Shown here one piece after another: positions 14,851 to 27,179 of a stretch of 64,000 nucleotides of DNA (position 1 is its first letter; each line of letters starts with the position of its first letter). Source of the DNA: Sapria himalayana. Taxonomy: Eukaryota; Streptophyta; Magnoliopsida; Malpighiales; Rafflesiaceae. The stretch spans positions 264,054-328,053 of the forward strand of contig JAREIK010000734.1 in assembly GCA_029783825.1 (NCBI GenBank), written 5' to 3'. The notes beneath the pieces are model-generated. The model was not told where the DNA came from, ran no database searches, and was given only the letters and a program-made list of their open reading frames with translations. The position numbers and the translations under genes were made by a program.

Positions 14851-17800
14851 CTATCTCGCTATCTAACAACATACCTATCTGCCTAGCTACCTACCTACCT
14901 AGTTGTATGTGTATCTATCTATATGTCTACCTACATATCTATCTATCAATCTATTTGTCTATCTTTCTATTTATATATTTGTCTTTCTATTTATCTATCT
15001 TTGTGTCTCTCTATCTTTCAGTATGTCTCTCTTTCTCTCTAATTATCTCTCTAATTGTCTTTCTAACTCTCTAATTGTATTTCTATATATTTGTCTATCT
15101 CTCTATCTATCTCTCTAACTATAAGTCTATCTATCTATATACTTATATGTCTATCTATCTATCTATATGTCTATCTGTCTGTCTATCTATCTATCTATCT
15201 ATTTATCTGTCTAACTATCTATCTATCTATTTGTCTATCAGTCTATCTATCTATCTATCTATCTATTTGTTTATCTATCTTTCAGCCTATTTATCTATCT
15301 ATCTATCTATTATCTATCTCTAATCATGTCCATCTATTTATCTATATATCTATCTGTCTAACTATTTATTTATCAATCTATGTGTTTATTTGTCTATTTG
15401 TCATTCTGTCTTTCTATCTTTATGTCTATCTATATTTGTGTCTATATGTCTATCTGTATATCTATCTATCTTTTTATCTATCTATCTATCAATGTATCTA
15501 ATTATATATTTGTCAATCGGTCTATTTATCTATCTTTCTATCTATCTATAAGTCTATCTATCTATAAATCTATCTATCTATGTATATTTTTATGTGTTTA
15601 TTTGTCTATCAATCTATATGTCTCTTTGTCCATCTATCAAACTATATATTTGTCTATATATCTATTTTTCTATCTATATATCTTTATATTTGTCTATTTT
15701 TTTATTTATCTATTTGTCTATCATTATTTTTGATTATATGTCTATCTCTATATATGCATATCTACATATCTCAATTTCTATCTATATGTCTATCTATATA
15801 TTTATATATATGTCTGTATGACTATCTATATATATTTCATTTATCTATCTTTTTATATGTCTATATGTCTATCTATATATTTTTTACAATCTATCTATTT
15901 ATCTATCTATTTTTTTCGGTCTATTTGTATATATGTTTATCTATCTATCTATGTGATTAACTAGCTATCTTTCATTCTAATATTTGACTATCTTTATATC
16001 TATCTGTCTGTCATTTATTTATATGTCATTTTGTCTATCCGTCTATCTATCTATATATCTCTCTATCTATTTATTTATCTACCTATCTATCTATCTATCT
16101 ATGTATTTGCCTATTGGTATATCTGTCTATTTTTCAATCTATCTATCTATTGATATATCTATATTCCTATTTTTCAATCTATCTGTCTATATGTCTATCT
16201 ATTTATCCATCTATTTATGCATTTGTCCATTTATGTATCTATCTATTTATTTATTTTTCTATCTAACTATCAATCTATCTTTTTCTGTATCTTCTTAACT
16301 ATCGATATATCTTTAAGTCTATCTATGTATTTGTCAATCTATCAATTTATAAAGCTATGTATTTGTATATCTTTTTATTTGTCTATCTATCTAGCTATCA
16401 AACTTTATAAATTCATTTATGTCTAACTATCTATCTGTGTTTCTATCCATTAGTCTATTAGTCATTAGTCTATCTATCTATTTATATATAAAATCTATTT
16501 GTCAATCATTCTATCTCATTATCTATCTATATACCTATCTATTTATATCTATATCTGTATATCTGAATTTTTGTCTATCTATTTATCTATTTGTCTATCT
16601 GCTTATCTGCCTAAATATGTGTGTATCTTTCTTTTTATATTTGTATTTGACTTTCTATCAATTTGTCTATCTATCTATTCTATCTATTTATTAATCTATT
16701 TATTTGTCTAACTATCTATCTGCCTATTTATCTATCTATCTTTTGGTCTATCTTTCTAACTATCTATCTATCTTTATATTTATATATATATATATCTAGT
16801 TATCTATCTATATTTCTACATGTTAATCTCTCTATCTCTTTATCTCTTTATCTATCTATTTGGAAATCTTCTATTTGTATACATGTTTATCTTTTTATCT
16901 ATCTATCTAACTATCTATTTGTGTTTCTATCTATCTGTGTTATATGTCTATATGTATATCTATCAGCCTTTCAGTCTGTTAGTATGTCAGTTTGTTTGTC
17001 TATTAGTTTGCGTGTCTATTAATGAATCTTACTATATGTCTATTTATTTATCTTACTATCTAATAATATTTTTATATATATGTCAATTTATCTATCTATT
17101 TATATATCTATCTATTTCTCTATCTATCTGTCTATCTATCTTTCTATCTTTCTGTCTATCAATCTGTCAATCAATTTATCTATCTATCTATCTATTTATC
17201 AATCTATCTATCAATCTGTCTATCAATCTATATATCAATATATCAATCTATCTATTGATATATCTACCTATCATTCAATCTGTCTATATGTTTGTCTATC
17301 TATATATCTATGTATTTATCTATTTATCTATCTATCTATTTGTCTAATTATTTCTTTATCTATCTGTTTATCCATCTTTCTATATGTCTTTATATCTATC
17401 TGTCTATCTGTTTATCTATCTATCTTTCTTTATTTCTTTCTTTCTATCCATTTATCTATCTGTCTATCTATCTATATATTTGTATGTTTATCTGTGTGTC
17501 TATTTGTTTATCTATCATTCTATCTATATGTCTATATATCTATTTTTCTATGTACATGCCTATTTATCTATCTATTTATCTATCTATCTACTATCTTACT
17601 ATCTGTCTGTTTATATGTGTCTGTCTGTGTGTCTACCTATTTATTTATCTATCTATTTATTTGTCTGTCATTCTGTCTGTCTATCTATCTGTAAATATAT
17701 CTATCTAAATGTTTGTCTATATATATGTCAATCTATCTATATTATTGCCTATTTGTTTGTCAGTCATTCAATCTATTTGTGTATCAATCTGTGTATTTGC

Positions 17801-18113
17801 CTTATCTATATGTATATCTATCTATTTGTCTATTTATTTGTGTATATATCTATCTAAATATTTATCCAACTATCTATCTATCTATCTAACTATATGTCTA
17901 TCTAAATATCTATGTTTCTTTTGGTCTATATATATGTCTATCTATATGGATTCCTATCTTTCTATTTATATGTTTATCGATCTATATATATATATCTATC
18001 TGTCTATCTATCTATATACCTATCTATTTTTATATCTATCTATCTACTTGTCTATCTATCTATCTATATATCTGTCTATTTATATTTATCTATCTTTCAA
18101 TATGTCTATCTAT

Positions 18114-18116
18114 CTA
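18114..18116. other. Probable 3-bp target-site duplication (left) of the outer CACTA element
   Basis: CTA lies immediately before ACTACAAGAAAATG, and CTA also follows the right terminus (60168-60170). Three-base duplications are the rule for CACTA elements. The surrounding TCTA repeat makes a chance CTA likely, so this match alone is weak. Confidence 0.55.
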
Positions 18117-18130
18117 ACTACAAGAAAATG
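18117..18130. repeat. Left terminal inverted repeat, outer CACTA
   Basis: ACTACAAGAAAATG, the CACTA consensus lacking its first C. It pairs with 60153-60167. Confidence 0.8.
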
Positions 18131-18139
18131 TTTGTTTTG

Positions 18140-18400
18140 CGATGAAAATTAGCTAGGAAAATTTTCCCTAGCTAATTTGTGAGGGATTAGCTAGTTAATA
18201 GCATGAGTTGTCATAGTTTACAGTGTAATACAAATTTGTGATGGATTTGTGATGGACTAGAGATAGAAATTTTTGATTGAAAAATGTCTTTGCCTAATAT
18301 TATCGTAGATTTTTGCACAAATAATGATGTCATTTTTAGCAACGAATTTAGTGATTGATTTTCTCTAGCTAATTAGAATGAGATAAAATCTGTCGATAAA
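18140..18400. repeat. Subterminal TAGC repeats, left end of outer CACTA
   Basis: A short, decayed set of TTAGCTAG/CCCTAGCTAAT words. It includes a 29-base imperfect palindrome at 18148-18176 (ATTAGCTAGG...CCCTAGCTAAT, one-base bulge). In CACTA elements such repeats are the binding sites of the TNPA-type protein. This end carries far fewer repeats than the other three termini. Confidence 0.75.
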
Positions 18401-18539
18401 TAATTATCTAAAAAATATTTTTTTGATCTTTTTATTAATTGTAAGCTATTATTTCTTAAAAGAAATTTACACAAAATATATGCTTTTAGCTATGGAATTT
18501 TCCTTATCTGTTTGGGCTCTTGATTATTTTCAAGACTAA

Positions 18540-19593
18540 TCTATACTGATTTATTTTTTTTATTTTTTATATATTATTTATTTTAATATTTGAAGTAATT
18601 TTGAAAATTAAAAGTTTTTCATGGGGTATGGATGATGGATCCTTTAAAGACACCTTCTCCTCATATAATTATTAAAATATAATATTATAAATAAATAATT
18701 TCAATAATATATAAATACGAATAAAAATTAATATTAGCAAAGACTAAAATAACAATTTTAATGATTATAAAAATTTAAAAAATATATAAACAAAGATTTT
18801 TTTAAAAATTTTTAATAATGAAATTAAAATATTTAATTTTATAAATATTAAATAATTAATTCTATAGGTATAATCATTTTTAAGATATTTTAATAAATAA
18901 TGAACATACATAAAAATTTCTTCTAGTAAAAAGCTAAAATAATTAATTGTATCATTAAATAAAAAATATTTACAAAAATATCTAAATTAACGAATACACA
19001 AGTAATTATTTATATTATTTAAAGTACAAAGAAATATTTTTATGATTATATGAAACTTTAAAAAAATAATTACTAAAAATTTGAAATTTTTGAATTATAA
19101 AATAAAATTTAAAATTTTTTATAAAATATAAAAGGAAATAAATTAATATTTAAAGATAAATACATAGATATTTTAATTAGATCAACAAAAAATAGTATGA
19201 TTAAAAAAATATCTCAATGTTGTTATTAAAAGAATACTTTAAGGATTTTTTTAGGGTTTAAAAAGAGTTATTTAAAATATTACTAATTATATTTTTTGTT
19301 CTAAAAAAAATTAAATTTTCCCCTAAGTTTAATTGAATTCAAGTTTTATTTTTTTGCCCTAATGAAATTTTAATTGATAAGAATTAAATAATTGAGTGAG
19401 ATTTTTTTTATTAGCTTTTAATATTCCATTTTTATTAAAATAATAAATATAACTTTTTTTAATGCTCTTCTCACTTAAGTAATTTTTTGAATTTTATAAA
19501 TTATAAATTATATCAAATAATATGAAATTTTGTCTTTAATATTATTTCATATTATATTCATAAAAAATAATATGAATTCTTAAAATTTTAACA

Positions 19594-19596
<3 letters not shown>
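18540..19596. repeat. Terminal module copy A (outer left)
   Basis: An AT-rich non-coding block that lines up, with many substitutions, with 21170-21990 and with the reverse complement of about 58330-59230. Shared landmarks include a CCTTTAAAGA/CCTTGAAAGA word followed by TCTCCTCATA, then GACTAAAATAA, TAGCTTTTAATATT, and AATAAATATAACTTTTTTTAA with CACTT-AAGTAATT after it. No open frame is evident. Confidence 0.75.

Positions 19597-19664
<68 letters not shown>
19597..19664. repeat. (AT)n microsatellite, 68 bp
   Basis: Thirty-four uninterrupted AT units inside the outer element, between terminal module A and the inner CACTA insertion. The stretch 19665-20134 after it is AT-rich and shows no recognisable feature. 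Confidence 0.95.
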
Positions 19665-19670
<6 letters not shown>

Positions 19671-20134
19671 CTTTTTTATAATATCATATTATTATTTTTT
19701 TATTTATGAAATAATATTATAACTTTATCCACAAACTATAAATAATATGAAATGTTAAAATTTTTGTATAGTTATGCATTTATATAATTTATTTATGGTT
19801 ATATTAAATAATATGTTAATGAAATAAAATGAAGATTTAATTACCAATTATTAGTTTTCATGGATATTAATAATATTTTTTTTCTTCATTTTTATAGTCA
19901 TTAATAAATTTTTTTATTTCTGAAATTAATTTGATTAATTAATAAATTTCATTAAATATTAACCTTAAATTTTGTTATTTATGAAATAATACCATTTATG
20001 GTTAAATAAAATTATTTTTAATTTTTAAAATTTTAATTAATAAATTTCTATAATTTTATTTTACTTTTAAATTTTTGTTACTTTTTTTTCTATATATTTA
20101 CATCCATTTTTATCATTTTAGTTTTTTAAAAATA

Positions 20135-20137
20135 TAA
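20135..20137. other. Target-site duplication TAA (left) of inner CACTA
   Basis: TAA precedes CACTACGAGAAAA here, and TAA follows the opposite terminus at 35693-35695. This is a clean 3-bp duplication in non-repetitive flanking sequence. Confidence 0.85.
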
Positions 20138-20150
20138 CACTACGAGAAAA
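20138..20150. repeat. Left terminal inverted repeat, inner CACTA
   Basis: CACTACGAGAAAA; it matches the inverted right end CACTACAAGAAAA with one mismatch (G/A, again the C-to-T/G-to-A class). Confidence 0.93.
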
Positions 20151-20154
20151 TATA

Positions 20155-21130
20155 GATTTAGCTAGGAAATTTTAGCTATGAATCTATCCCTAGCTAAATT
20201 GCGGGGGGATTAGCTAGGGAATAGCAAGGATTTTATGATTTTTCTTTGAAAAAAAAATAGCAACGGATTAGCAACAGAAAATTTTTTGTAAATTCCACTC
20301 AAGAAAAGCGGGGAATTTAGCTACGAATTTAGCGACAAATTAGCGACGAAAAATTTTCGTAAATTCCACTCAAAAAAAGTGGAGATCTTTGTCACGGATT
20401 AGCGATGAACAATTTTTATAAATTTTTCTGAAGAAAAGCAAGAAACTTAGTTAGGGATTTAGCGATGAAATATCCCATGCTAATAAAAACCTGAACTTAG
20501 CAATGGATTTAGCGATAGATTTTTCCTAGCTAATAAAATACGTATTTAGCTATGTATTAAGTAACAAAATTTTCCTAGCTAATAAAATCAAAAAATTAGA
20601 GATGGATTTAGCGATGAAATTTTTCTAGGAAATAAAATCTTTAATTTAGCAACGGATTTAAAGACGAAATTGCCCTAGCAAATAAAATCCTTAATTTATC
20701 GACGTATTTAGCGACAGAATTTACCTAGCTAATAAAACCCGTAATTTAGCTACGAAATTAGCGACGGATTATCCCTTGATAATAATATCCATAATTTAGC
20801 TACGGATTTAACAATGGATTTTCTCTAGCTAATAAAATCCGTAATTTAGCTATGGTTTTAGTGACGAATTTTCTCTAGCTAATAAAATCCATGATTTAGC
20901 TACAGATTTAGCAACCAAATTTCCCTAGCTAATAAAATCTATAAATTAGTGACGGATTTAGCGATAGATTTTCCCTAGCTAATCAAATCCTTAATTTAGT
21001 GATGGATTTAGCGACGAAATTTTCTAACTAATAAAAATTATAATTTAGCGATGGATTTAGTGATGGATTTTCTCTAGCTAATAAAATCTGTATTTTAGCT
21101 ACAGATTTAGCGATAGAATTTCCCTAGCCA
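20155..21130. repeat. Subterminal repeat array, left end of inner CACTA
   Basis: Two kinds of unit are visible. Next to the TIR (about 20210-20450) are about three units of 66-70 bp containing TTCCACTCAAGAAAAGC and GCGACGAA words. From about 20455 to 21130 are about 13 units close to 50 bp, each with a TTTAGCTACGGATTTAGCGA-like core, then TTTTCCCTAGCTAATAAAATCC. The CG positions of the core are often TG or CA in individual units. These are candidate binding sites for the TNPA-type protein. Confidence 0.88.
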
Positions 21131-22700
21131 ATTTTTTAATTATTTAATTTTTGTAAATCTATTATTAATTTTAATATTTTATTTAATTTTGTTTTTTAAA
21201 TGTATGTTAATGGTCTATAGATGAGCAATCCTTGAAAGATATAATCTCCTCATAAAATAATAAAAAAATTATATTATAAATAAATAATTTAAAGAATATA
21301 AATAAATTATATTAGTAAGGTCTAAAAAAACTATTTCTATGATGTATTAATTTTTTAAAAAATTATACAAAAAAATTTTCTAAAATTTTAAATTAAGAAA
21401 CATAAAAATTTGTATTAAAGTAAAATTAAATAATAAATTCAATAAGTATAATAATTTTTTTCGATATTTTAAAAATTAAATTAACATATATTAAAATTTC
21501 TACAAATATAAATGTAAATTAATTCATTGTATGATAAAATAAAAAATATTTTCAAAAATATCTGAATTGATGAGTAAACTAGTAAAAATTAATATTATTA
21601 TAAGTAAAAAAATCATGATTATAGAAAACTTTTAAAAAAATAAAGAATACAAATTTTGAAAATATTGAAATATAATAAAAATATAATTTTTTTAATAAAA
21701 TAAAAAGAAAATAAATTAATATTTATAAATAAATACATAGATATTTGCTCCTACTAAAATGTATAGGAATTAAACAATTGAAAATATTTTTACAATTAGC
21801 TTTTAATATTAAGTTTTTATTAGAATAATAAATATAACTTTTTTTAAATATCTTTTCACTTTAAGTAATTCTTTGAATTTTAAAAATTATTAATGATATC
21901 AAATAATATGAAATTGTATGCCTTTAAAATTATTTCATATTATTTTCATAATATCAAATAACCATAAAATATAAATTTTTATATATTTTTAACATTTAAA
22001 GTATTTTGTAATTCATAGGCAAGTGGCTAGAAGACAAATCATCTTTTATTTATGTCTTATTATAAGAAGTTTGTTAATTTTGTAACTATTTGATATTTTT
22101 TATAAGGCTAAACATATTTTTTTAATTGTTTATATATTTATTGTTTAATTAATATTATAATAAAAAATTGTAAGGTGTTTGTTTTTCATGTGTACCTTGC
22201 TACATGCACATTAATTTTGTTGAAATAATTATGATAGTAAATAAATTAATGATTCTTTTTGATTTTATATATATATATATATTGCTTATTTAATGTTTTA
22301 ATAATTAAAAATATTAATAATTTGCTAATATATACATTCACTTGTCGAGGCACGATAATCTCTAACAATTGAAGCAAACCTCCTCATTCGGCCATCTATC
22401 TCTCAACACCGATGCATCAACATATAATTGAGGTTTATGTTTTAATATGTTATTTGATTTGAGGTACCATTTTATCCATTTATTATTCATCAACATATAA
22501 TCAAAAATTAAGTTTATGCGTATTGATTCTGTTATTTATTGTTTTTGAAATTCTTCTCCTTTATCCACCATGGTTTGTTTGGATTGCATATATATAATTA
22601 ATCATATACTTACTTCATGCATTAGTGATATAATGCATTGTCATTGTGTAAATTTTGATGGTGCACAATAGGTATGCCTAATTAATAACTGCTTCAATAT
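21131..22700. repeat. Terminal module copy B (inner left), longest inverted match to outer right end
   Basis: This stretch matches the reverse complement of about 57640-59255 in the same order. Landmarks are AATGTATGTTAATGGTCTAT, TCTCCTCATA, TAGCTTTTAATATT, then TTCATGTGTACCTTGCTAC, a CTCAACACCGATGCATCAA leader-like segment near 22400 and a GATGGTGCACAA segment near 22660. No coding frame. It shows that the two elements share their 5' ends over about 2.5 kb. Confidence 0.8.
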
Positions 22701-24900
22701 ACATAACTATATACTATATACAACAATAGTATACATAAATATAAGTGTATTTTATATAAGTGTTTTTAAACATAACTATATCTATATAACTATAAAATAG
22801 TATACATAAACTATTTAAACATAAACTATATCTATATAATTATAGAAACAGTATACATAAACTTTTACTATACTTTATAAGTAATTTATAAAAATTGTAA
22901 AAACTTATAATTAAAAATGCAAAAACATCTAATATTGGAATTTAATGTATTTTAATTTAACTAATCAAACTAAGCACATCACAGCCCCTGAATGAGAGTC
23001 CCCTAGGATCGTGATAATAAACCCTCGTGCAATGTCATCTTTAAATTATTTTGGGTCATTATAAACTCATTATGTACTCATATCAAATAATTACTTTTCA
23101 ATGTTGTCCGAGCCACTTGTATTTATTATTGATTAATAATTTAGAAGTTAATTCATCCATCCATTTATATTGGACCATAAAAGAAAGATTTATTATGATT
23201 CCTACGGCTAGAATGATGTATATTCATTTCATGCTAGCTTAATAGCCTTCAGAGGGATGACATTTTATAAGTCATATGAGGGTTGATTATATTCATACTA
23301 TAACCATAATTTGATTACATTTCTAATTTGAACCAAAGAAAAGAGATTATAAATTTAATTTAAAAAAATATATTTAGTCACTTACATTATTTGTATGCCA
23401 TATGAACATTTTTTTATATATTATATCTTAAATTTTTAATATTTCTAAATTGTTTGTGGTAATGCAAGTCAACAGGTTAAGAGCCCACCTAAACCCAAGC
23501 TAAATCCAACACATCGACTTGCATTATGTTCAAATCCATTGTAAGAGACTAAGTATAGAACTATTCATCATGGATAATGAAAATGATAAATCAGGGTTTT
23601 ATTATTGTTTTGGATGGCACAACAAAGAAGCTTGAACAAAGAGACCTTGCTTATGATGTCGCATAAAGGTATTTTGTAAGTTTTCGAGTTGATCACATAG
23701 CAATTAAAAAATATCAAAAATAAATTAGTGATCAAGAATAATTATTAGTCTTGCAAAGGTGCCAAAAAAACCAAATTATTGAGAGAAAAAAGAACATGAA
23801 AATAGAGTAGGCTTATAGCTCTTAAGTAGCAATTACATGCATAACAAGAAATCCAAATCATTCTAATATTCAAATAGAAAAAAAAATTAGGCTTGCATCT
23901 CTTAAATTACAAAACAAAATAACAAAAATAATTTAATATTATCCATTGATACCACTAAAAGGTAGGAATATTTCTTTGAGAAGTATGTTCTTAAATTAGT
24001 TCAATTTTAGAATTTTATTAAATAGATTTTCTTGACAATGAAAGTACTATTCATTTTATTTTGTTGCTTCCAAAAATAGCACTAACATTTATCTAACTTT
24101 GCAAAAAAAAATGGAATTCCTCCACAACACTAATAATAATAATAATACTTAATATTTTCATCCTTAATCTATTTATATATATACATATATATAATGGATA
24201 ATTATGTTATGGAATCCAAATAAAAAATATATATGATTTGGGTTATATTTTAGTACCTAAATTCAGATAATCCTCATTATCCCAACATAATTAAAAAAAA
24301 CATTATCCATAAACTCATTTCTGCTTACTCGGTATCCAGAAACGAGTTTATGCATATATTTATCCATACAGAGAATATATAAACTCCATATGCATATGTT
24401 TTTATTTATGAAAAAATGAGTTTCTACATAAACTCATATGCATACTCAAGTATATGCATACTGTATGATTAAAAGAAGGTAATTATCAGTATAAGAATTT
24501 AGAAGACCCAAATCATAAATATTTTGGATTTGGGGCCCCAAATGGTATATTAAAATTAAAATTGTAATAAAACATTATTATTTTCATTTTGGGTCCCCTT
24601 AATATTTTTTGCTATAACTTTATAACCTTTATCCACTTTTGTGCACTAAAGTGCATCAACTTTGTTTATCTCACAGAAGTTTTTAATAAATTTAAATCTA
24701 AAATAATAGTTTCAGAATTCAAAAATAAATTTTTGATTCTCATAGAGGTTACCAAAATATACTTCTTCAAAGAACAATGATAGGGTCAAATCCAGGGCTC
24801 ACACCCAATTAATGATGCTACCAACCATCTAACTAGTAACTTTTTAGAAATCTTGGATTCAAAAAAACTTTATAATGATAACGTAAGTTGGATTTGATAA
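22701..24900. other. AT-rich 5' region of inner CACTA, no gene seen
   Basis: I see no coding exon. About 22680-22870 resembles the ACTATAT-type repeat further on. An 11-base inverted pair (TAATGCAAGTC at 23460-23470, GACTTGCATTA at 23516-23526) and several ACTCATATGCATA words around 24360-24460 are the only structure noticed. A short open frame at 24589-24780 has no recognisable motif. Confidence 0.5.
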
Positions 24901-26340
24901 TTTTAAGTGTTAGAATTATGATTATATGGGTAACTATATGTATACCTACACGTAACTATATTTATAGTTACGTGTATAATAACATACAACATTATATTTA
25001 ACTATATGTGTATTACTATGTATAAATATTTGTATAACTATATATAAATATTTTTATAATTATATAATACTCTACAACATTAAATATAACTATATTTATA
25101 ACTATGTATACATATATATAAATCTATATATTTATTTATAACTTTATATATTTATGTATAAGTATTTGTATGAATATATTTATATATAACTATATGTTTA
25201 AATATATCAAAATATTAATAGCTATATATACTATATGTATAATAACATTTAACTATAAATAATTGTATCTTATTATATATATAACTATAAAAGCTTTATA
25301 CTTACCTATATTTAAATATATAATTTACATCTTATATTTAATATACATTTGTATATATTAGTATATAAAAATGTATTTTACTATATCTATACCTATACAT
25401 ATCTATATGTATAAATATATGAAATTATATGAATAAATATATATACCTACATGTATAAATATAAATATAACTATATGTGTAACTATATATCTAGCCACAT
25501 GTAACTATATTTATAATTACATGTATTAAAACATAAAACATTATGTTTAATTATTTGTGTATATATAAATATTTGTAAAACTAAATAAAACTTTATATAA
25601 TTAAATATAACTATATTTTTAACTATTTATACATATATGTTTACATATATGTAAATCTATATATTTGTTTATAACATTGTATATATTTATGTATGACTAA
25701 ATATAATTACTCGTATGAATATATATAACTAAATGTTTAACAATATATAACTTTTTATAACTATATATATTATATGTATAATAACATATAACTATAAATA
25801 ATTCTTACTATATGTATAACTATAAAAACTGTATACATAACTATATTTAAATATATAATTAACAACATGTATTTAATATGCATTTTTATATATTAGTATT
25901 AAAAACGTATTTTAGTATATCCATACCTATACATAACTATATGTATAAATATATGAAATTATATGAAAAAATATATATACATACATGTATAAATATAAGT
26001 TTAATTATAAATATAAATATATGTATAACCACATGTAACTATATTTATAATTATATTTATAAAAACATACAACATAATGTTTAACTAAATGTTTATAACT
26101 ATATATAAATATTTGTATAACTATAAAAAACTCTATATAGATAAATATAACTTTATTTTTAATTATGTATACATATATGTAAATCTATATAATTGTTTAT
26201 AACTTTATATACATTTATTTATATTTACTTATAACTATTTGTATGTATATATCTATATATAATTATATGTTTAACTATATGTAACTATTTATAAGTACAT
26301 TTACTATATGTATCCTAACATATAATTATATATGAGATAA
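24900..26340 (+). repeat. AT-rich tandem repeat of about 530 bp, nearly three copies
   Basis: A landmark AATCTATATATTTGTTTATAA recurs near 25115, 25656 and 26175 (spacing about 541 and 519). A second landmark, AAATATATAATTAACAACAT, recurs near 25313 and 25850 (about 537). The interior is full of AACTATAT words, so the unit itself looks built from a shorter motif. The same unit in reverse orientation occurs at 52480-52946, 53866-54375 and 63590-63900. Confidence 0.8.
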
Positions 26341-26589
26341 TACAATTTTGTTGCACTAACTTGAAATAAAACGGCTAAAGATATAATGTCAACAATATGG
26401 AAGCACATATCATGAGAGTGTCCGTTGATTATGCTCATATATGGTATAATAAAAATAAGGATTGTACTCTCACCTAAACCCAGCCATTGGGCCTCAGGCT
26501 CAAATATGAACTTATGTATAACAAAAGATATAATATTTGATAGTTTTGTACCGAAAAAATTTTATTTTCTTTTATATAATTCATCATTC
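26341..26589. other. Short unassigned stretch before the CT-rich tract
   Basis: Non-repetitive sequence of mixed composition (for example AAACGGCTAAAGATATAATG and CCCAGCCATTGGGCC). No open frame or known motif identified. It could be promoter-proximal sequence of the transposase, by position only. Confidence 0.35.
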
Positions 26590-26953
26590 TAACACTACAC
26601 TCTCTATGTGTCTCTCCCTCCATCTATAATTATTTCTGTCCTTCTCTTCCTCTTTTTCTTTATGTGCCACACTTTACCTCTTGTAATTTTTCTTTCTTGC
26701 TCTTCTTTCTTGCTTGTTCTCTCTCTCTCTCTCTCTCTCTCCACCCCCTCTTTCTCTCTACCTATCTCTCTCCCTCTTTCCCCCCATTATCTCTCCCCTC
26801 TCTCCCCCCCCCCCCCCCCCCCTCCCTATCCCTCCCCCTCTCTCCCCTCTCCTCTCTCCCTTTCACTATTTCTCTCCCCCTCTTTTTTCCTCCTTCTTTC
26901 TCTCCCTCTCTATTTCCTGTCTCCCCAATATTGTGCCCCTCTTTCTATCCACC

Positions 26954-26994
<41 letters not shown>

Positions 26995-27010
26995 TCCCTC
27001 TCCTCCAAAC
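26590..27010. repeat. Polypyrimidine tract with (CT)n runs and a C19 homopolymer
   Basis: Over about 420 bp the plus strand is almost only C and T. It contains several CTCTCT runs (for example about 26719-26741 and 26957-26990) and an uninterrupted run of 19 C at 26804-26822. Open frames here give Ser/Leu/Pro strings and are not genes. It lies about 170 bp upstream of the transposase start; CT tracts are common in plant promoters and 5' leaders, so a regulatory origin is possible but unproven. Confidence 0.85.
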
Positions 27011-27179
27011 ATTATCGTATTTTGCACCCTTTATCATTGCCTTGATATTCATGATTTTTAATTTTTAAATATTCATTTGTAATTAATTTTATTTAATTAT
27101 TTGTATATTTTGAAGTAATAGAATGTTTTAATTTAAAATAATGATTGTGCATTATTTTTTGTAAATAAAATAGGGAAAA

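Larger units (their letters stand above)
1..18116. repeat. Degenerate TCTA (GATA-type) tetranucleotide array, left part
   Basis: Almost the whole stretch is built from TCTA/TATC words with frequent one-base variants (TCAA, TGTC, TTTG, TCTG) on the plus strand; G is scarce. A perfect TCTA repeat read in any plus frame gives the stop-free cycle Ser-Ile-Tyr-Leu, while the minus strand reads TAG every 12 bases. This explains the many long plus-strand open frames of only S, I, Y, L, F, C and V, and I do not regard any as coding. I see no gene, promoter or RNA gene here. Local sub-domains are listed separately. The array is cut at its right edge by a CACTA transposon and resumes after it. Confidence 0.95.

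Noticed and set aside
117..18152. Dozens of plus-strand open frames rich in Ser, Ile, Tyr and Leu
   Set aside because: They follow directly from TCTA repeats, which have no stop in any plus frame. Frames overlap in all three phases and have no domain, start context or codon bias of a gene.
26608..27068. Ser/Leu/Pro-rich frames of up to 145 codons
   Set aside because: Translations of the CT-rich microsatellite tract, open in three phases at once.
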